Positions 1 through 10,166 of a stretch of 64,000 bases of DNA are shown in pieces; within the stretch, counting starts at the first letter, position 1, and every line of letters starts with the position of its first letter. The stretch comes from Clavibacter michiganensis (GTDB taxonomy: Bacteria > Actinomycetota > Actinomycetes > Actinomycetales > Microbacteriaceae): contig NZ_MDJZ01000017.1 in assembly GCF_002151125.1 (NCBI RefSeq), positions 62,001 through 126,000 on the forward strand, read 5' to 3'. The notes under the pieces are model-generated. The model worked only from the letters and a program-made list of their open reading frames with translations, searched no databases and was not told where the DNA came from. The translations under genes were made by a program, and so were the position numbers.

Positions 1-149
1 ACCTGTCCGTCCTGGACCTCGGCGCGGATCGGCTGGGCGATGGTGAGGCTCAGCTCGCCCTTGGGGCCCTTGGTCGTGACGACCTGGCCGGTGACGGTGA
101 CGTCGACCCCTGCGGGGACGTCGATGGGGAGTCTTCCGATGCGGGACAT
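1..149 (-). CDS. rplF: 50S ribosomal protein L6 (partial, N-terminus only)
   Basis: Large-subunit ribosomal protein of the spc operon, binding 23S rRNA near the sarcin-ricin loop. Only the first 49 codons are inside the window; the rest lies beyond the left edge. The protein begins [17 protein letters not shown], the typical L6 N-terminus, followed by the VTGQVV and KGPKGEL segments. It starts 4 nt after the rpsH stop, so it is very probably cotranscribed with rpsH. Confidence 0.95.
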   Translation of the reverse strand, partial: MSRIGRLPIDVPAGVDVTVTGQVVTTKGPKGELSLTIAQPIRAEVQDGQ

Positions 150-153
150 GTCG

Positions 154-552
154 TTACCACACGTAGGCGAGGACTTCCCCACCCACGCCCTTCTTCGCAG
201 CCTGGCGGTCCGTGAGGAGCCCCGAGGAGGTGGACAGGATGGCGACCCCGAGGCCACCGAGGACCTGGGGGATCTCCGCGGACTTCGCGTACACGCGGAG
301 GCCGGGCTTCGACACGCGCTTGATGCCCCGGATGGAGCGCTCGCGGTCCGGGCCGAACTTGAGGCTGAGCGTCAGCGTCTGGCCGACGCGGGCGTCCGCG
401 ACGTCCCAGCCGGCGATGAAGCCCTCGGACTTGAGGATGTCGGCGATGTGCGACTTGAGCTTGGAGTGCGGCATGGAGACCGTGTCGTGGTGCGCGGAGT
501 TCGCGTTCCGGAGTCGGGTCAGCATGTCAGCGACCGGGTCGGTCATTGTCAT
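154..552 (-). CDS. rpsH: 30S ribosomal protein S8
   Basis: Primary 16S rRNA-binding protein of the small subunit, 132 aa, the normal family length. It opens [18 protein letters not shown] and ends with the S8 signature around [20 protein letters not shown]. In enteric bacteria S8 represses its own operon; whether it does so here cannot be seen. It follows rplE after a 129-nt spacer, unusually wide for this operon, where most actinobacteria carry rpsN. Confidence 0.97.
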   Translation of the reverse strand: MTMTDPVADMLTRLRNANSAHHDTVSMPHSKLKSHIADILKSEGFIAGWDVADARVGQTLTLSLKFGPDRERSIRGIKRVSKPGLRVYAKSAEIPQVLGGLGVAILSTSSGLLTDRQAAKKGVGGEVLAYVW

Positions 553-618
553 ATCTGGTGGTGCCTCTCTCGCCTGGTTTCGTTCATCCGGACACGGATG
601 ACGACCTGTGGTGGTGGC

Positions 619-644
619 GGCGCCGGGCGGAGGTGCCCGGCGCC
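619..644 (-). terminator. hairpin in the rplE-rpsH spacer
   Basis: A perfect 10-bp inverted repeat (GGCGCCGGGC, 6-nt loop, GCCCGGCGCC) sits in the spacer between rplE and rpsH. No T-run follows it on the minus strand, so it may be an attenuator, an mRNA processing or stability structure, or simply intergenic. Its role is not established. Confidence 0.4.
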
Positions 645-681
645 GATCGTGCGGTGGTGCTGGTCGTGCGGGTGGTGCTGG

Positions 682-1278
682 TTACGGCGTGTTCTCGGGC
701 GTCTGGAACGGGAAGCCGAGCGCCTTGAGCAGCGCGCGCCCCTCGTCGTCCGTCCGAGCGGTCGTGACGACCGTGATGTCCATGCCGCGGACCCGGTCGA
801 TGCGGTCCTGGTCGATCTCGTGGAACATGGACTGCTCGTTGAGACCGAACGTGTAGTTGCCGTTGCCGTCGAACTGCTTCGGGCTGAGCCCGCGGAAGTC
901 GCGGATGCGGGGCAGGGCGAGGGACAGCAGCCGGTCGAGGAACTCCCACATGCGGTCGCCGCGCAGCGTCACGTGGGTGCCGATGGCCTGGCCCTCACGC
1001 AGCTTGAACTGGGCGATCGACTTGCGGGCCTTCGTGACCTGCGGCTTCTGGCCCGTGATCTTGGTGAGGTCGGCGACCGCGCCGTCGATGATCTTGCCGT
1101 CGCGAGCCGCGTCGCCGACGCCCATGTTCACGACGATCTTCGTGAGCCCGGGCACCTGGTGCACGTTCGTGAAGCCGAGATCAGCGGTCAGCTGGCTGAC
1201 GATCTCGGAGCGGTACTTCTGCTTCAGGCGCGGGAGCTGCGTGCCCTCGGCCGTGCCAGCGGTTGCGGTGTCGGTCAT
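682..1278 (-). CDS. rplE: 50S ribosomal protein L5
   Basis: 5S rRNA-binding protein of the central protuberance, 198 aa. It is slightly longer than most L5 proteins because of a short N-terminal tail ([20 protein letters not shown]). The family core is clear: [34 protein letters not shown], and [21 protein letters not shown]. It lies 2 nt downstream of rplX. The next gene is rpsH, without an intervening rpsN. Confidence 0.97.
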   Translation of the reverse strand: MTDTATAGTAEGTQLPRLKQKYRSEIVSQLTADLGFTNVHQVPGLTKIVVNMGVGDAARDGKIIDGAVADLTKITGQKPQVTKARKSIAQFKLREGQAIGTHVTLRGDRMWEFLDRLLSLALPRIRDFRGLSPKQFDGNGNYTFGLNEQSMFHEIDQDRIDRVRGMDITVVTTARTDDEGRALLKALGFPFQTPENTP

Positions 1279-1280
1279 TG

Positions 1281-1640
1281 CTAGAGGTCCTTACCTGACT
1301 TCTTGGCGTAGCGGACGCGGACGGTCTTGGAGACGCCGTCCTTCTCGACCTGCTCGGTCCGGAAGCCGACTCGCGTGGGCTTCTTGGACTCGGGGTCGAC
1401 GAGCGCGACGTTGGAGATGTGGATGGGCGCCTCGACGGTCTCGATGCCGCCGGTCTTGGAGCCGCGCTGCGTCTGGCCGACGCGGACGTGCTTCGTGATG
1501 AAGTTCACGCCCTCGACGACGACGCGGTTGCGCTCGACCAGGACGGACAGGACGCGGCCCTGCTTGCCCCGGTCGCCGCCCTTGGCCTGCGTGCGACCCG
1601 TGATGACCTGCACGAGGTCACCCTTCTTGATGTTCGCCAT
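1281..1640 (-). CDS. rplX: 50S ribosomal protein L24
   Basis: Assembly-initiator protein of the large subunit, 119 aa, a little longer than the common 103-105 aa form. It starts [16 protein letters not shown], the KOW motif region, and contains [22 protein letters not shown]. It begins 2 nt after the rplN stop, as expected in the spc operon. Confidence 0.97.
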   Translation of the reverse strand: MANIKKGDLVQVITGRTQAKGGDRGKQGRVLSVLVERNRVVVEGVNFITKHVRVGQTQRGSKTGGIETVEAPIHISNVALVDPESKKPTRVGFRTEQVEKDGVSKTVRVRYAKKSGKDL

Positions 1641-1642
1641 GA

Positions 1643-2011
1643 CTAAATGACCTCCGGTGCCAGCGAGATGATCTTCATGAACTTCTTGTCCCGGAGCTCG
1701 CGGCCCACCGGTCCGAAGATGCGGGTGCCGCGGGGCTCCCCGTTGCTGTTCAGGATGACGGCGGCGTTCTCGTCGAACTTGATGTACGAGCCGTCGGGAC
1801 GGCGCGTCTCCTTCTTGGTGCGGACGATGACGGCCTTGACGACCTCGCCCTTCTTGACGTTTCCGCCGGGGATCGCGTCCTTGACGGTCGCGACGATGAT
1901 GTCACCGAGGCCGGCGTAGCGGCGACCCGAGCCACCGAGCACGCGGATGGTCAAGATCTCCTTGGCACCCGTGTTGTCGGCGATCTTGAGGCGGGATTCC
2001 TGCTGAATCAC
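1643..2011 (-). CDS. rplN: 50S ribosomal protein L14
   Basis: First gene of the spc segment, 122 aa, the standard length. It starts [19 protein letters not shown] and includes the conserved [19 protein letters not shown] and SPLAPEVI-like C-terminus. L14 sits at the subunit interface next to L19 and contacts 16S rRNA through bridge B8. It follows rpsQ by 27 nt, so S10 and spc genes probably form one transcription unit here. Confidence 0.97.
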   Translation of the reverse strand: MIQQESRLKIADNTGAKEILTIRVLGGSGRRYAGLGDIIVATVKDAIPGGNVKKGEVVKAVIVRTKKETRRPDGSYIKFDENAAVILNSNGEPRGTRIFGPVGRELRDKKFMKIISLAPEVI

Positions 2012-2038
2012 TGTTGCTCCTTATCCAAGCAGCCGGGG

Positions 2039-2335
2039 CTACTTGGCCTTCTCGAGGATCTCGACCAGGCGCCAGCGCTTGGAGGCGCTGAGGGGACGGG
2101 TCTCGTTGATCAGGACCAGGTCGCCGATGCCGGCGGTGTTCGCCTCGTCGTGCGCCTTGACCTTGGAGGTGCGGCGGATGACCTTGCCGTACAGCGGGTG
2201 CTTCACGCGGTCCTCGACCTCGACGACGATGGTCTTGTCCATCTTGTCGCTGGTGACGTAGCCACGACGGGACTTGCGGTAGCCGCGGTCGGCCGTCGCG
2301 GTGTCAGCCGTGTTCTTCTCTTCGGCGTTCGCCAT
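2039..2335 (-). CDS. rpsQ: 30S ribosomal protein S17
   Basis: 16S rRNA-binding primary assembly protein, 98 aa from the chosen ATG. An in-frame TTG two codons upstream is too close to the GGAGG at about 2343-2347 to be the start, while ATG at 2335 has a normal spacing. The core reads [20 protein letters not shown] and [13 protein letters not shown], typical of S17. An N-terminal charged tail of about 18 residues precedes it. The start lies 2 nt beyond the rpmC stop. Confidence 0.95.
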   Translation of the reverse strand: MANAEEKNTADTATADRGYRKSRRGYVTSDKMDKTIVVEVEDRVKHPLYGKVIRRTSKVKAHDEANTAGIGDLVLINETRPLSASKRWRLVEILEKAK

Positions 2336-2337
2336 GA

Positions 2338-2664
2338 TCAAGCCTCCTCAGCCTTCTCGGTGACGGCGGCGTCGTCGGCCTTCGCGGCCTTCTTCGTCGC
2401 CTTCTTCTTCTCGGGCTTCTCGGGGACCTCGACGGGGACGGGCGTGGCACGGATGCCCAGCTCGCGCTCGCGGATGACCGTGTAGATCCGAGCGATGTCG
2501 CGCTTGACCGCGCGGAGGCGGCCGTGGCTGTCGAGCTGACCGGTGGCCGACTGGAAGCGCAGGTTGAACAGCTCCTCCTTGGCCTTCTTCAGCTCTTCGA
2601 CGAGTCGCTCGTCCTCGAAAGTGTCCAGCTCGACGGGGGCGAGCTCCTTGGAACCGATCGCCAT
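2338..2664 (-). CDS. rpmC: 50S ribosomal protein L29 with C-terminal extension
   Basis: L29, located near the polypeptide exit tunnel, where it forms part of the docking site for nascent-chain factors. The core, residues about 10-75, contains [20 protein letters not shown] and [20 protein letters not shown]. The protein is 108 aa against the usual 65-80, because of a Lys/Ala/Glu-rich tail from about residue 80 ([20 protein letters not shown]). Such tails are common in actinobacteria. The ATG overlaps the rplP stop as TAATG. Confidence 0.95.
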   Translation of the reverse strand: MAIGSKELAPVELDTFEDERLVEELKKAKEELFNLRFQSATGQLDSHGRLRAVKRDIARIYTVIRERELGIRATPVPVEVPEKPEKKKATKKAAKADDAAVTEKAEEA

Positions 2665-3083
2665 TATGCGTCGCCTTCCTCGCGCTTGATGATGCGTGCC
2701 TTGAGGGGCAGCTTGTGGATGGCCCGGGTGAGCGCCTCGCGCGCCGTGACGTCGTCGACGCCGGCGAGCTCGAAGAGGACGCGACCCGGCTTGACGTTCG
2801 CGACCCACCACTCGGGCGAGCCCTTTCCGGAACCCATGCGGGTCTCGGCGGGCTTCTTGGTGAGCGGGCGGTCGGGGTAGATGTTGATCCACACCTTCCC
2901 GCCGCGCTTGACGTGACGCGTCATGGCGATTCGAGCGGACTCGATCTGGCGGTTGGTGACGTAGGCGGGCGTGAGGGCCTGGATGCCGTACTCACCGAAC
3001 GACACGGTGGTGCCACCGGTCGCCTGGCCGGAACGGCCGGGGTGGTGCTGCTTGCGGTACTTGACTCGACGGGGGATCAACAT
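2664..3083 (-). CDS. rplP: 50S ribosomal protein L16
   Basis: Large-subunit protein near the A-site tRNA elbow and 5S rRNA, 139 aa, the family length. It starts [20 protein letters not shown] and shows [21 protein letters not shown], the L16 signature with the arginine next to the A site. It starts 2 nt after rpsC and overlaps rpmC by one base (TAATG), so translation of the two is probably coupled. Confidence 0.97.
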   Translation of the reverse strand: MLIPRRVKYRKQHHPGRSGQATGGTTVSFGEYGIQALTPAYVTNRQIESARIAMTRHVKRGGKVWINIYPDRPLTKKPAETRMGSGKGSPEWWVANVKPGRVLFELAGVDDVTAREALTRAIHKLPLKARIIKREEGDA

Positions 3084-3085
3084 GG

Positions 3086-3883
3086 TTACGCCTCAACTCC
3101 TGCTGCGGCGACCGGCGCTGCCTCGGCGGCCGGCGCGGTGCGCGGCGCGTTGGTGCGGCGATCTCCGGTTCGACCGTCGGAACGGTCGTTACGACGCTCG
3201 GGGCGCGACGACTTCTGGTTCGCCTGCTCGCGAGCGAGATCCTTGTTGGTGATGTCGCCCTTGTAGACCCAGACCTTCACGCCGATGCGGCCGAAGGACG
3301 TGCGGGCCTCGTAGAAGCCGTAGTCGATGTTCGCGCGGAGGGTGTGCAGCGGCACGCGGCCCTCGCGGTAGAACTCCGAACGGCTCATCTCGGCGCCGCC
3401 GAGGCGGCCGGACACCTGGATGCGGACGCCCTTGGCGCCGGCGCGCTGCGCGCCCTGCAGGCCCTTGCGCATCGCGCGGCGGAACGCCACACGACCCGCG
3501 AGCTGCTCGGCGATGCCCTGGGCGACCAGCTGCGCCTCGGCCTCGGGGTTCTTCACCTCGAGGATGTTCAGCTGGATCTGCTTGCCCGTGAGCTTCTCGA
3601 GGTCGGCGCGGATGCGCTCGGCCTCGACGCCGCGGCGGCCGATGACGATGCCCGGGCGGGCCGTGTAGATGTCCACGCGGACACGGTCACGGGTGCGCTC
3701 GATCTCGATGCGCGCCACTCCGGCGCGGTCGAGGCTCGTCTTCAGCATGGTGCGGATGCGCACGTCCTCGGCGACGTAGTCGCTGTAACGCTGCCCCTTC
3801 TTCGTGCTGTCCGAGAACCAACGCGACACGTGGTCGGTCGTGATCCCGAGACGGAACCCGTACGGGTTGACCTTCTGTCCCAT
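3086..3883 (-). CDS. rpsC: 30S ribosomal protein S3
   Basis: S3 lines the mRNA entry channel and contributes to mRNA unwinding. It is 265 aa, longer than the roughly 233 aa enterobacterial form because of an Arg/Asn then Ala/Pro-rich C-terminal tail (from about residue 215). The N-terminus [15 protein letters not shown] and the KH-type motif [20 protein letters not shown] are clear. Its ATG shares one base with the rplV stop (TAATG). Confidence 0.97.
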   Translation of the reverse strand: MGQKVNPYGFRLGITTDHVSRWFSDSTKKGQRYSDYVAEDVRIRTMLKTSLDRAGVARIEIERTRDRVRVDIYTARPGIVIGRRGVEAERIRADLEKLTGKQIQLNILEVKNPEAEAQLVAQGIAEQLAGRVAFRRAMRKGLQGAQRAGAKGVRIQVSGRLGGAEMSRSEFYREGRVPLHTLRANIDYGFYEARTSFGRIGVKVWVYKGDITNKDLAREQANQKSSRPERRNDRSDGRTGDRRTNAPRTAPAAEAAPVAAAGVEA

Positions 3884-4275
3884 TACTTGCTCGCCTTCTT
3901 CGTGGTCGTCGCCACGTCCGCCTCATCCGGCGTCGCGAGGACGACCGTGATGTGGCTGGTGCGCTTGTTGATACGGAATGCGCGACCCTGTGCGCGCGGC
4001 TGGAACCGCTTGAGGGTGGTGCCCTCGTCCACGAACGCCTTGGCGATGTAGAGGTCCTGCTCCGCGAGGAAGCTGTTGGACGCGTCGGCCTTGACCCGCG
4101 CGTTCGCCATGGCCGAGGCCACCAGCTTGTAGATCGGCTCGCTCGCGCCCTGCGGCGCGAACTTCAGGATGGCCAGGGCCTCCTCGGCCTGCTTGCCACG
4201 GATCAGGTCCACGACACGACGGGCCTTCTGGGGGGTGACGCGGATGTGACGCACGCGTGCGATCGACTCCACCAT
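3883..4275 (-). CDS. rplV: 50S ribosomal protein L22
   Basis: L22 lines the nascent peptide tunnel; its loop is a known site of macrolide resistance mutations. It has 130 aa with conserved [17 protein letters not shown] and the C-terminal loop around [20 protein letters not shown] tail of about 15 residues ([15 protein letters not shown]) extends the family core. It begins 25 nt after rpsS. Confidence 0.97.
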   Translation of the reverse strand: MVESIARVRHIRVTPQKARRVVDLIRGKQAEEALAILKFAPQGASEPIYKLVASAMANARVKADASNSFLAEQDLYIAKAFVDEGTTLKRFQPRAQGRAFRINKRTSHITVVLATPDEADVATTTKKASK

Positions 4276-4300
4276 TTCTCTCCTCCTTCTCGTCGCCGCG

Positions 4301-4582
4301 CTAGCGGCGACGACCCTTCTTGTCGTCCTTCACGTGGCCGCGGAAGGTGCGCGTGAGCGCGAACTCGCCGAGCTTGTGTCCGACCATGGACTCCGTGACG
4401 AACACGGGGACGTGCTTGCGACCGTCGTGCACCGCGATGGTGTGACCCAGCATCGCCGGGATGATCATCGAGCGGCGCGACCAGGTCTTGATCACGTTCT
4501 TGCTGCTGGCCTCGTTCGCCGAGATCACCTTGCGGAGCAGGTGGTCGTCGACGAAGGGGCCCTTCTTCAGACTGCGTGGCAT
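4301..4582 (-). CDS. rpsS: 30S ribosomal protein S19
   Basis: Head protein of the small subunit, forming a complex with S13 near the A and P sites. It is 93 aa, the expected length, beginning [16 protein letters not shown] and containing [20 protein letters not shown] and [14 protein letters not shown]. It follows rplB by 12 nt. Confidence 0.97.
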   Translation of the reverse strand: MPRSLKKGPFVDDHLLRKVISANEASSKNVIKTWSRRSMIIPAMLGHTIAVHDGRKHVPVFVTESMVGHKLGEFALTRTFRGHVKDDKKGRRR

Positions 4583-4594
4583 CTTCTACAACTC

Positions 4595-5434
<840 letters not shown>

Positions 5435-5456
5435 TGGTGTTTTCCTAGTCCCGGTC

Positions 5457-5756
5457 TCAGCCGACAGTCGTGAAGATGTCGATGGAGCCCGACTTGAGGG
5501 AGACGATGGCGCGCTTGGTGTCCTTGCGCTTGCCCATCCCGAACTTGGTCCGGCGGGTCTTGCCCTGCTTGTTGAGCGTGTTGACCGACGCGACCTGCAC
5601 GCCGAAGATCTTCTCGATCGCGAGCTTGATCTCGGTCTTGTTCGAGCGGGGGTCCACGATGAACGTGTACTTGCCCTGGTCGATCAGGCCGTAGCTCTTC
5701 TCGGAGACGACCGGCGCGATGATGATGTCGCGGGGGTCCTTCTGGGTGGCGCTCAT
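5457..5756 (-). CDS. rplW: 50S ribosomal protein L23
   Basis: Tunnel-exit protein that docks trigger factor and SRP, 99 aa. It contains [15 protein letters not shown] and [20 protein letters not shown], typical L23 segments. Its start overlaps the rplD stop by four bases (ATGA), a strong sign of translational coupling. Confidence 0.97.
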   Translation of the reverse strand: MSATQKDPRDIIIAPVVSEKSYGLIDQGKYTFIVDPRSNKTEIKLAIEKIFGVQVASVNTLNKQGKTRRTKFGMGKRKDTKRAIVSLKSGSIDIFTTVG

Positions 5757-6409
5757 GCGGCAACCTCTTCCTTGGCCGTCTTCGACTCGACGAACGCGTC
5801 GAACGCGCCCTTCGTGAAGACGATGTCGTCGCTCACGAGCACGTCGTACGCGTTGAGCTGGTCGTAGGACAGCACGTGGACCGTCGGGATGTTGCGCACG
5901 CTGCGGAGGCTGACCTCGTCGGTGCGCTCCAGGACGATGAGGACGTGCTTGCTCGTGGCGATGCCGTCGAGCAGCGCGACCACGGTCTTCGTCGAGGGGA
6001 CGTCTCCGGCGGAGAGGCTCTCGATGACGTGGAGGCGGGCGCCGCGCGCGCGGTCGGAGAGCGCGCCGAGCAGAGCCGCGGCGATCATCTTCTTGGGGGT
6101 GCGCTGCGAGTAGTTGCGGGGCGTGGGTCCGTGGACGATGCCACCGCCGGTCATCTGGGGGGCGCGGATCGAGCCCTGACGAGCGCGACCGGTTCCCTTC
6201 TGCTTGAACGGCTTGCGGCCGGCGCCGGAGACCTCGCCGCGGCCCTTGGTCTTGTGCGTTCCCTGGCGCGCCGCGGCGAGCTGGGCGACGACGACCTGGT
6301 GGATGAGCGGGACGTTGGTCTGCACGTCGAAGATCGACGCGGGCAGGTCGACGGAGCCGGTGACTGCACCGGTCGCGTCGAGGACGTCGAGCTGGGTGTC
6401 GGTAGCCAT
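5753..6409 (-). CDS. rplD: 50S ribosomal protein L4
   Basis: L4 extends a loop into the nascent chain tunnel and in E. coli autoregulates the S10 operon. I take the ATG at 6409 ([16 protein letters not shown]), giving 218 aa; the frame is open further upstream but that part overlaps rplC and lacks family similarity. The tunnel-loop region is recognisable: [20 protein letters not shown] and [17 protein letters not shown]. It starts 2 nt after rplC. Confidence 0.96.
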   Translation of the reverse strand: MATDTQLDVLDATGAVTGSVDLPASIFDVQTNVPLIHQVVVAQLAAARQGTHKTKGRGEVSGAGRKPFKQKGTGRARQGSIRAPQMTGGGIVHGPTPRNYSQRTPKKMIAAALLGALSDRARGARLHVIESLSAGDVPSTKTVVALLDGIATSKHVLIVLERTDEVSLRSVRNIPTVHVLSYDQLNAYDVLVSDDIVFTKGAFDAFVESKTAKEEVAA

Positions 6410-6411
6410 GA

Positions 6412-7065
6412 CTACTTCCCCTTCACTGCGTTGCGGACGAAGACGATGCGGCCACGCGCGCCGGGCACTGCGCCCTTGACGAGCAGGAGGCCCTTCTCGG
6501 CGTCCACGCTGTGGACGACGAGGTTCAGCACGGTGACGCGCTCGCCGCCCATGCGACCGGCCATGCGCATGCCCTTGAAGACACGGCTGGGGGTCGAGGA
6601 GGCGCCGATGGAGCCGGGCTTGCGGTGGTTGCGGTGCGAACCGTGCGAGGCGGAGACGCCCTTGAAGTTGTGGCGCTTCATGACGCCGGCGAAGCCCTTG
6701 CCCTTGCTGGTGCCGACGACGTCGACCTTGGTGCCGGGCTCGAAGGCGCCGACGGTGATCTCCTGGCCGAGCGTGTACTCGGCGAAGTCGGCCGTGCGGA
6801 CCTCGGTGAGGTGGCGGCGCGGCGTCACGCCGGCCTTGTCGAAGTGACCGGTGCTCGGCTTGTCGGCCTTGCGCGGGTCGATCTGGCCGTAGGCGATCTG
6901 GATGGCGCCGTAGCCGTCGACCTCGGGCGTGCGCACCTGGGTGACGACGTTCGGGGTGATCTGCACGACGGTCACGGGGATGAGCTTGTTGTTCTCGTCC
7001 CACACCTGCGTCATGCCCAGCTTCGTGCCGAGCAGACCGGTGAAAGTCCTGTTAGCGGTAGACAT
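6412..7065 (-). CDS. rplC: 50S ribosomal protein L3
   Basis: L3 reaches into the peptidyl transferase centre and is one of the first proteins in assembly. It has 217 aa, beginning [20 protein letters not shown] and including [19 protein letters not shown] and [14 protein letters not shown]-like motifs, all characteristic. It follows rpsJ by 8 nt in the S10 operon. Confidence 0.97.
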   Translation of the reverse strand: MSTANRTFTGLLGTKLGMTQVWDENNKLIPVTVVQITPNVVTQVRTPEVDGYGAIQIAYGQIDPRKADKPSTGHFDKAGVTPRRHLTEVRTADFAEYTLGQEITVGAFEPGTKVDVVGTSKGKGFAGVMKRHNFKGVSASHGSHRNHRKPGSIGASSTPSRVFKGMRMAGRMGGERVTVLNLVVHSVDAEKGLLLVKGAVPGARGRIVFVRNAVKGK

Positions 7066-7073
7066 GGGTTCCC

Positions 7074-7382
7074 TTAGAGCTTGATCTCGATGTTGACGTC
7101 GGCCGGGAGGTCGAGTCGCATGAGCGAGTCGACCGCCTTCGGCGTCGGGTCGACGATGTCGATCAGACGCTTGTGCGTGCGCATCTCGAAGTGCTCGCGG
7201 CTGTCCTTGTACTTGTGGGGGGAACGGATCACGCAGATCACGTTCTTCTCCGTGGGCAGCGGCACCGGGCCGACGACCGTGGCGCCCGCGCGGGTCACCG
7301 TGTCGACGATCTTCCGGGCCGAGGAGTCGATGACCGAGTGGTCGTACGACTTAAGTCGGATGCGGATCTTCTGTCCCGCCAT
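7074..7382 (-). CDS. rpsJ: 30S ribosomal protein S10 (NusE)
   Basis: Small-subunit protein that also acts as NusE in transcription antitermination. It is 102 aa, beginning [19 protein letters not shown] and containing [20 protein letters not shown] and [20 protein letters not shown]-like sequence, fully typical. It is the first gene of the S10 operon, preceded by about 440 nt without a gene. The ribosome binding site (AAAGAGAGAG) is purine-rich but not a perfect Shine-Dalgarno sequence. Confidence 0.97.
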   Translation of the reverse strand: MAGQKIRIRLKSYDHSVIDSSARKIVDTVTRAGATVVGPVPLPTEKNVICVIRSPHKYKDSREHFEMRTHKRLIDIVDPTPKAVDSLMRLDLPADVNIEIKL

Positions 7383-7822
7383 GTGTGACTCTCTCTCTTT
7401 CGTGCGTCATGCGGCCTCGGACCGTATTGGACGCGTGTGTCCCTCGCTCGGTGCGCTGCGCCTGATGGCGCGTCGCCTCCGTCGTGCACCCGGGCGCGCA
7501 TCGTGGGACGCGGCCTCGGGCAGCTCGTGCACCCGCCCGCATGCGGGCGCGGACGAGCGGTGCTCATCCGGTGGGTGTCGTGTGCCTCTGCTCTGCTGCC
7601 CGCGGCCTAACCTGCTCCGGGAGCGACGTGCGCTCCGGGCGGCTATGCACTGCCTGGCAGTGATCCGACGTCTCGCGCGCAGGGCGGCGTGCGTCGGAAT
7701 GTTGAACTAGAAGAGTTTGTCATAGTCCGGCCATGCGTGCAACCCGGGCGTGTCGCGCTCGCACCCCCGTGTTTCCGGGGCTGGCGGCGCCCCGAGGGGA
7801 GGCGCGTGGAACCCCGTCCCGC
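7383..7822. other. 440-nt gene-free leader between topoisomerase IB and rpsJ
   Basis: No protein-coding gene is supported here. The stretch holds several inverted repeats: 7535-7548 (perfect palindrome GCCCGCATGCGGGC), 7617-7639 (9-bp arms, one mismatch) and 7648-7662 (CACTGCC-T-GGCAGTG). On the minus strand TACGGT at 7421-7426 could be a -10 box about 30 nt before rpsJ, but no convincing -35 was found. The region probably carries the S10 operon promoter and leader and the end of the topoisomerase transcript. Confidence 0.45.
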
Positions 7823-8791
7823 TCACCGGAACAGCAGGTTCCGGAGCTCCGTCTCCCCCGAGGCGAGGCGGTGCGGGTCGATGGTCCGGCCGTGCGCGTA
7901 CTCGTCGACGAGGCGCGGATCCACGTAGCTGTTCTTCGCGATGGTCGGGGTGTTGCTCAGGACCTCCGCGGCGTCCCGGTAGGCCTGCGCCAGCGCGCGC
8001 TGCCGCTTGGCCTTCGTCTCCTCCGGTCCGTGCTTCGCGAGGCTGATCGCGGCGGCGACGGTGCCGTGCAGCGTGCGGAAGTCCTTCGCGGTGAACTCGC
8101 CGCCGGTGCGCTCGCGTACGTACTCGTTGATGTCGGCCGCGCCGAGCGGATGCCACGCGTCGCCGTCCTCGTACGCCAGCAGCCGCGCGTTCGGACCCCG
8201 GTCCTGCAGCCCCCGCACGACCTGGACGAGATCGCGGTCGCGGATGTCGCTCGACCACTCCTGGCCGCTCTTCGCGGGGAACTCGAGGTGGACGGTGTCC
8301 TCGTGGACCGTCACGTGGGAGCAGAGCAGCGTCGACAGCCCGTGGCTGCCGTTCGACTCCGTGTACCGCTCGCTGCCGACCCGGAGGCTGCCCGTGTCGA
8401 GCATCCGGAAGCCGGCGGCCAGCGCCCGCTCCCGCGTGTACCCGTCCTGGCGGAGGTGGATGGTGACCTGGCGACGGGCGGCCGGCAGCGACTCGGCGAG
8501 CTGCAGCGCGCGGTCGAACTTGATCCGGTCCTTCTGCTCGCGCCAGGTCGGGTGGTAGATGTACTGCCGGCGGCCGGCGCTGTCCATGCCCGTGGCCTGC
8601 ACGTGGCCGTTCTCGTACGGCGCGATCCAGACGTCGGTCCACGCCGGCGGGATGCCGAGGTGCTCCATGCGCGCGCGGAGCGCCTTGTCGGTGACGCGGT
8701 TCCCGTCGGCGTCGAGGTACGTCCAGCCCTTGCCGGCCCTCTTGCGGGTGTAGCCCTTGCCGGTGGCGTCGCTGCGCCGGAGTCTGACCAT
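7823..8791 (-). CDS. DNA topoisomerase IB (bacterial, poxvirus-like)
   Basis: Relaxes supercoiled DNA through a 3'-phosphotyrosine intermediate without ATP. It has 322 aa, the bacterial TopIB length. The N-terminal domain carries IPPAWTDVWIAPYENGHVQA and YIYHPTWREQKDRIKFDRA. The catalytic residues are visible: Arg137 (LRVGSERYTESNGSHGLSTL), Lys174 (FPAKSG), Arg239 (KDFRTLHGT) and Tyr289 (IAKNSYVDP). Asn280 occupies the place of the viral active-site His, as I recall for bacterial members. It lies between tuf and rpsJ, an unusual neighbour for the ribosomal operons, and has its own -10 box 6 nt before the ATG. Confidence 0.9.
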   Translation of the reverse strand: MVRLRRSDATGKGYTRKRAGKGWTYLDADGNRVTDKALRARMEHLGIPPAWTDVWIAPYENGHVQATGMDSAGRRQYIYHPTWREQKDRIKFDRALQLAESLPAARRQVTIHLRQDGYTRERALAAGFRMLDTGSLRVGSERYTESNGSHGLSTLLCSHVTVHEDTVHLEFPAKSGQEWSSDIRDRDLVQVVRGLQDRGPNARLLAYEDGDAWHPLGAADINEYVRERTGGEFTAKDFRTLHGTVAAAISLAKHGPEETKAKRQRALAQAYRDAAEVLSNTPTIAKNSYVDPRLVDEYAHGRTIDPHRLASGETELRNLLFR

Positions 8792-8797
8792 TGATCG

Positions 8798-8803
8798 AAC
8801 CTA
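8798..8803 (-). promoter_or_regulatory. -10 box of a leaderless topoisomerase IB transcript
   Basis: TAGGTT on the minus strand ends 6 nt before the ATG at 8791, so transcription would begin at or next to the start codon. There is no Shine-Dalgarno sequence in the intervening 6 nt. The same hexamer and spacing occur before the gene starting at 14948. Confidence 0.6.
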
Positions 8804-8880
8804 CGCGTCCCGCCGCCGTCGGTTAGTGCACGATGCGAGGGCTCCCGGCCAGCCGTGACACATCGAGCCCCCTTAACGGC

Positions 8881-8915
8881 CGACAGGGCCGGGCCATGAC
8901 GGCCCGACCCTGTCG
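8881..8915 (-). terminator. tuf transcription terminator
   Basis: A 15-bp stem with one mismatch (arms 8881-8895 and 8901-8915, 5-nt loop) lies 33 nt beyond the tuf stop codon. No U-tract follows, which is common for terminators in high-GC actinobacteria. It separates the str operon from topoisomerase IB. Confidence 0.75.
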
Positions 8916-8947
8916 GAGGTGGTGCTGGTCGTGCTGGTGGAGCTGTG

Positions 8948-10141
8948 CTACTTGACGATCTTCGTGACCGTGCCGGCGCCGACGGTTCGGCCACCTTCGC
9001 GGATGGCGAAGCCGAGGCCCTCCTCCATGGCGATCGGCTGGATCAGCGCGACGTTCATGTCGGTGGTGTCGCCGGGCATGACCATCTCGGTGCCCTCGGG
9101 CAGCGTGATGACGCCGGTGACGTCGGTGGTGCGGAAGTAGAACTGCGGACGGTAGTTCGCGTAGAACGGGTTGTGACGCCCGCCCTCCTCCTTGGAGAGG
9201 ATGTACGCGGTGCCCTCGAAGTCCGTGTGCGGCGTGACCGAACCCGGCTTGACGATGACCTGGCCGCGCTCGACGTCCTCGCGCTTGGTGCCGCGGAGCA
9301 GGAGCCCGCAGTTCTCGCCGGCCCAGGCCTCGTCGAGCTGCTTGTGGAACATCTCGATGCCCGTGACGGTGGTCTTGACGGTGGGACGGATGCCCACGAT
9401 CTCGACGTCCGAGTTGATGGCGAGGGTGCCGCGCTCGGCGCGACCCGTGACGACGGTTCCACGACCGGTGATCGTGAAGACGTCCTCGACGGGCATGAGG
9501 AACGGCTTGTCCTTGTCGCGGACGGGCTCCGGGATGGACTCGTCGACCGCGTCCATGAGCTTGACGATCTGCTCGACCCACTTCTCGTCGCCCTCGAGCG
9601 CCTTGAGGCCGGAGACCTGGACGACGGGGGCGTTGTCGCCGTCGAAGTCCTGGCTGGAGAGCAGCTCGCGGACCTCGAGCTCGACGAGCTCGAGGATCTC
9701 CTCGTCGTCGACCATGTCGGACTTGTTGAGCGCGACGAGCAGGTACGGCACGCCGACCTGCTTCGCGAGCAGCACGTGCTCACGCGTCTGCGCCATGGGG
9801 CCGTCGGTGGCGGCGACCACGAGGATCGCGCCGTCCATCTGGGCGGCGCCCGTGATCATGTTCTTGATGTAGTCAGCGTGACCCGGGGCGTCGACGTGAG
9901 CGTAGTGACGCTTGGGCGTCTCGTACTCGACGTGCGAGATGTTGATCGTGATGCCGCGCTGGCGCTCCTCGGGAGCGGAGTCGATGGACGCGAAGTCGCG
10001 CTGCACGTTGGTCGCGGACGGGAACTTGTCCGCCAGGACCTTGGAGATCGCTGCCGTCAGCGTCGTCTTGCCGTGGTCGACGTGACCGATCGTTCCGATG
10101 TTGACGTGCGGCTTGGTCCGCTCGAACTTGGCCTTACCCAC
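8948..10141 (-). CDS. tuf: elongation factor Tu
   Basis: GTPase that delivers aminoacyl-tRNA to the ribosome, 397 aa. It starts with GTG at 10141, preceded by a GAGGAGG ribosome binding site. The P-loop GHVDHGKT is at residues 19-26, followed by the DAPGHADY and NKSD nucleotide-binding motifs. The GITINISH effector region and the C-terminal beta-barrel domains are present. It is last in the rpsL-rpsG-fusA-tuf order; 113 nt separate it from fusA and include a hairpin and a possible internal promoter. Confidence 0.97.
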   Translation of the reverse strand: MGKAKFERTKPHVNIGTIGHVDHGKTTLTAAISKVLADKFPSATNVQRDFASIDSAPEERQRGITINISHVEYETPKRHYAHVDAPGHADYIKNMITGAAQMDGAILVVAATDGPMAQTREHVLLAKQVGVPYLLVALNKSDMVDDEEILELVELEVRELLSSQDFDGDNAPVVQVSGLKALEGDEKWVEQIVKLMDAVDESIPEPVRDKDKPFLMPVEDVFTITGRGTVVTGRAERGTLAINSDVEIVGIRPTVKTTVTGIEMFHKQLDEAWAGENCGLLLRGTKREDVERGQVIVKPGSVTPHTDFEGTAYILSKEEGGRHNPFYANYRPQFYFRTTDVTGVITLPEGTEMVMPGDTTDMNVALIQPIAMEEGLGFAIREGGRTVGAGTVTKIVK

Positions 10142-10166
10142 TGTGGGTCCTCCTCAGGACTCGGTT

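Noticed and set aside
2336-2341. TTG start for rpsQ two codons upstream of the chosen ATG
   Set aside because: It is almost adjacent to the GGAGG sequence, leaving no room for a normal spacer, and overlaps the rpmC stop.
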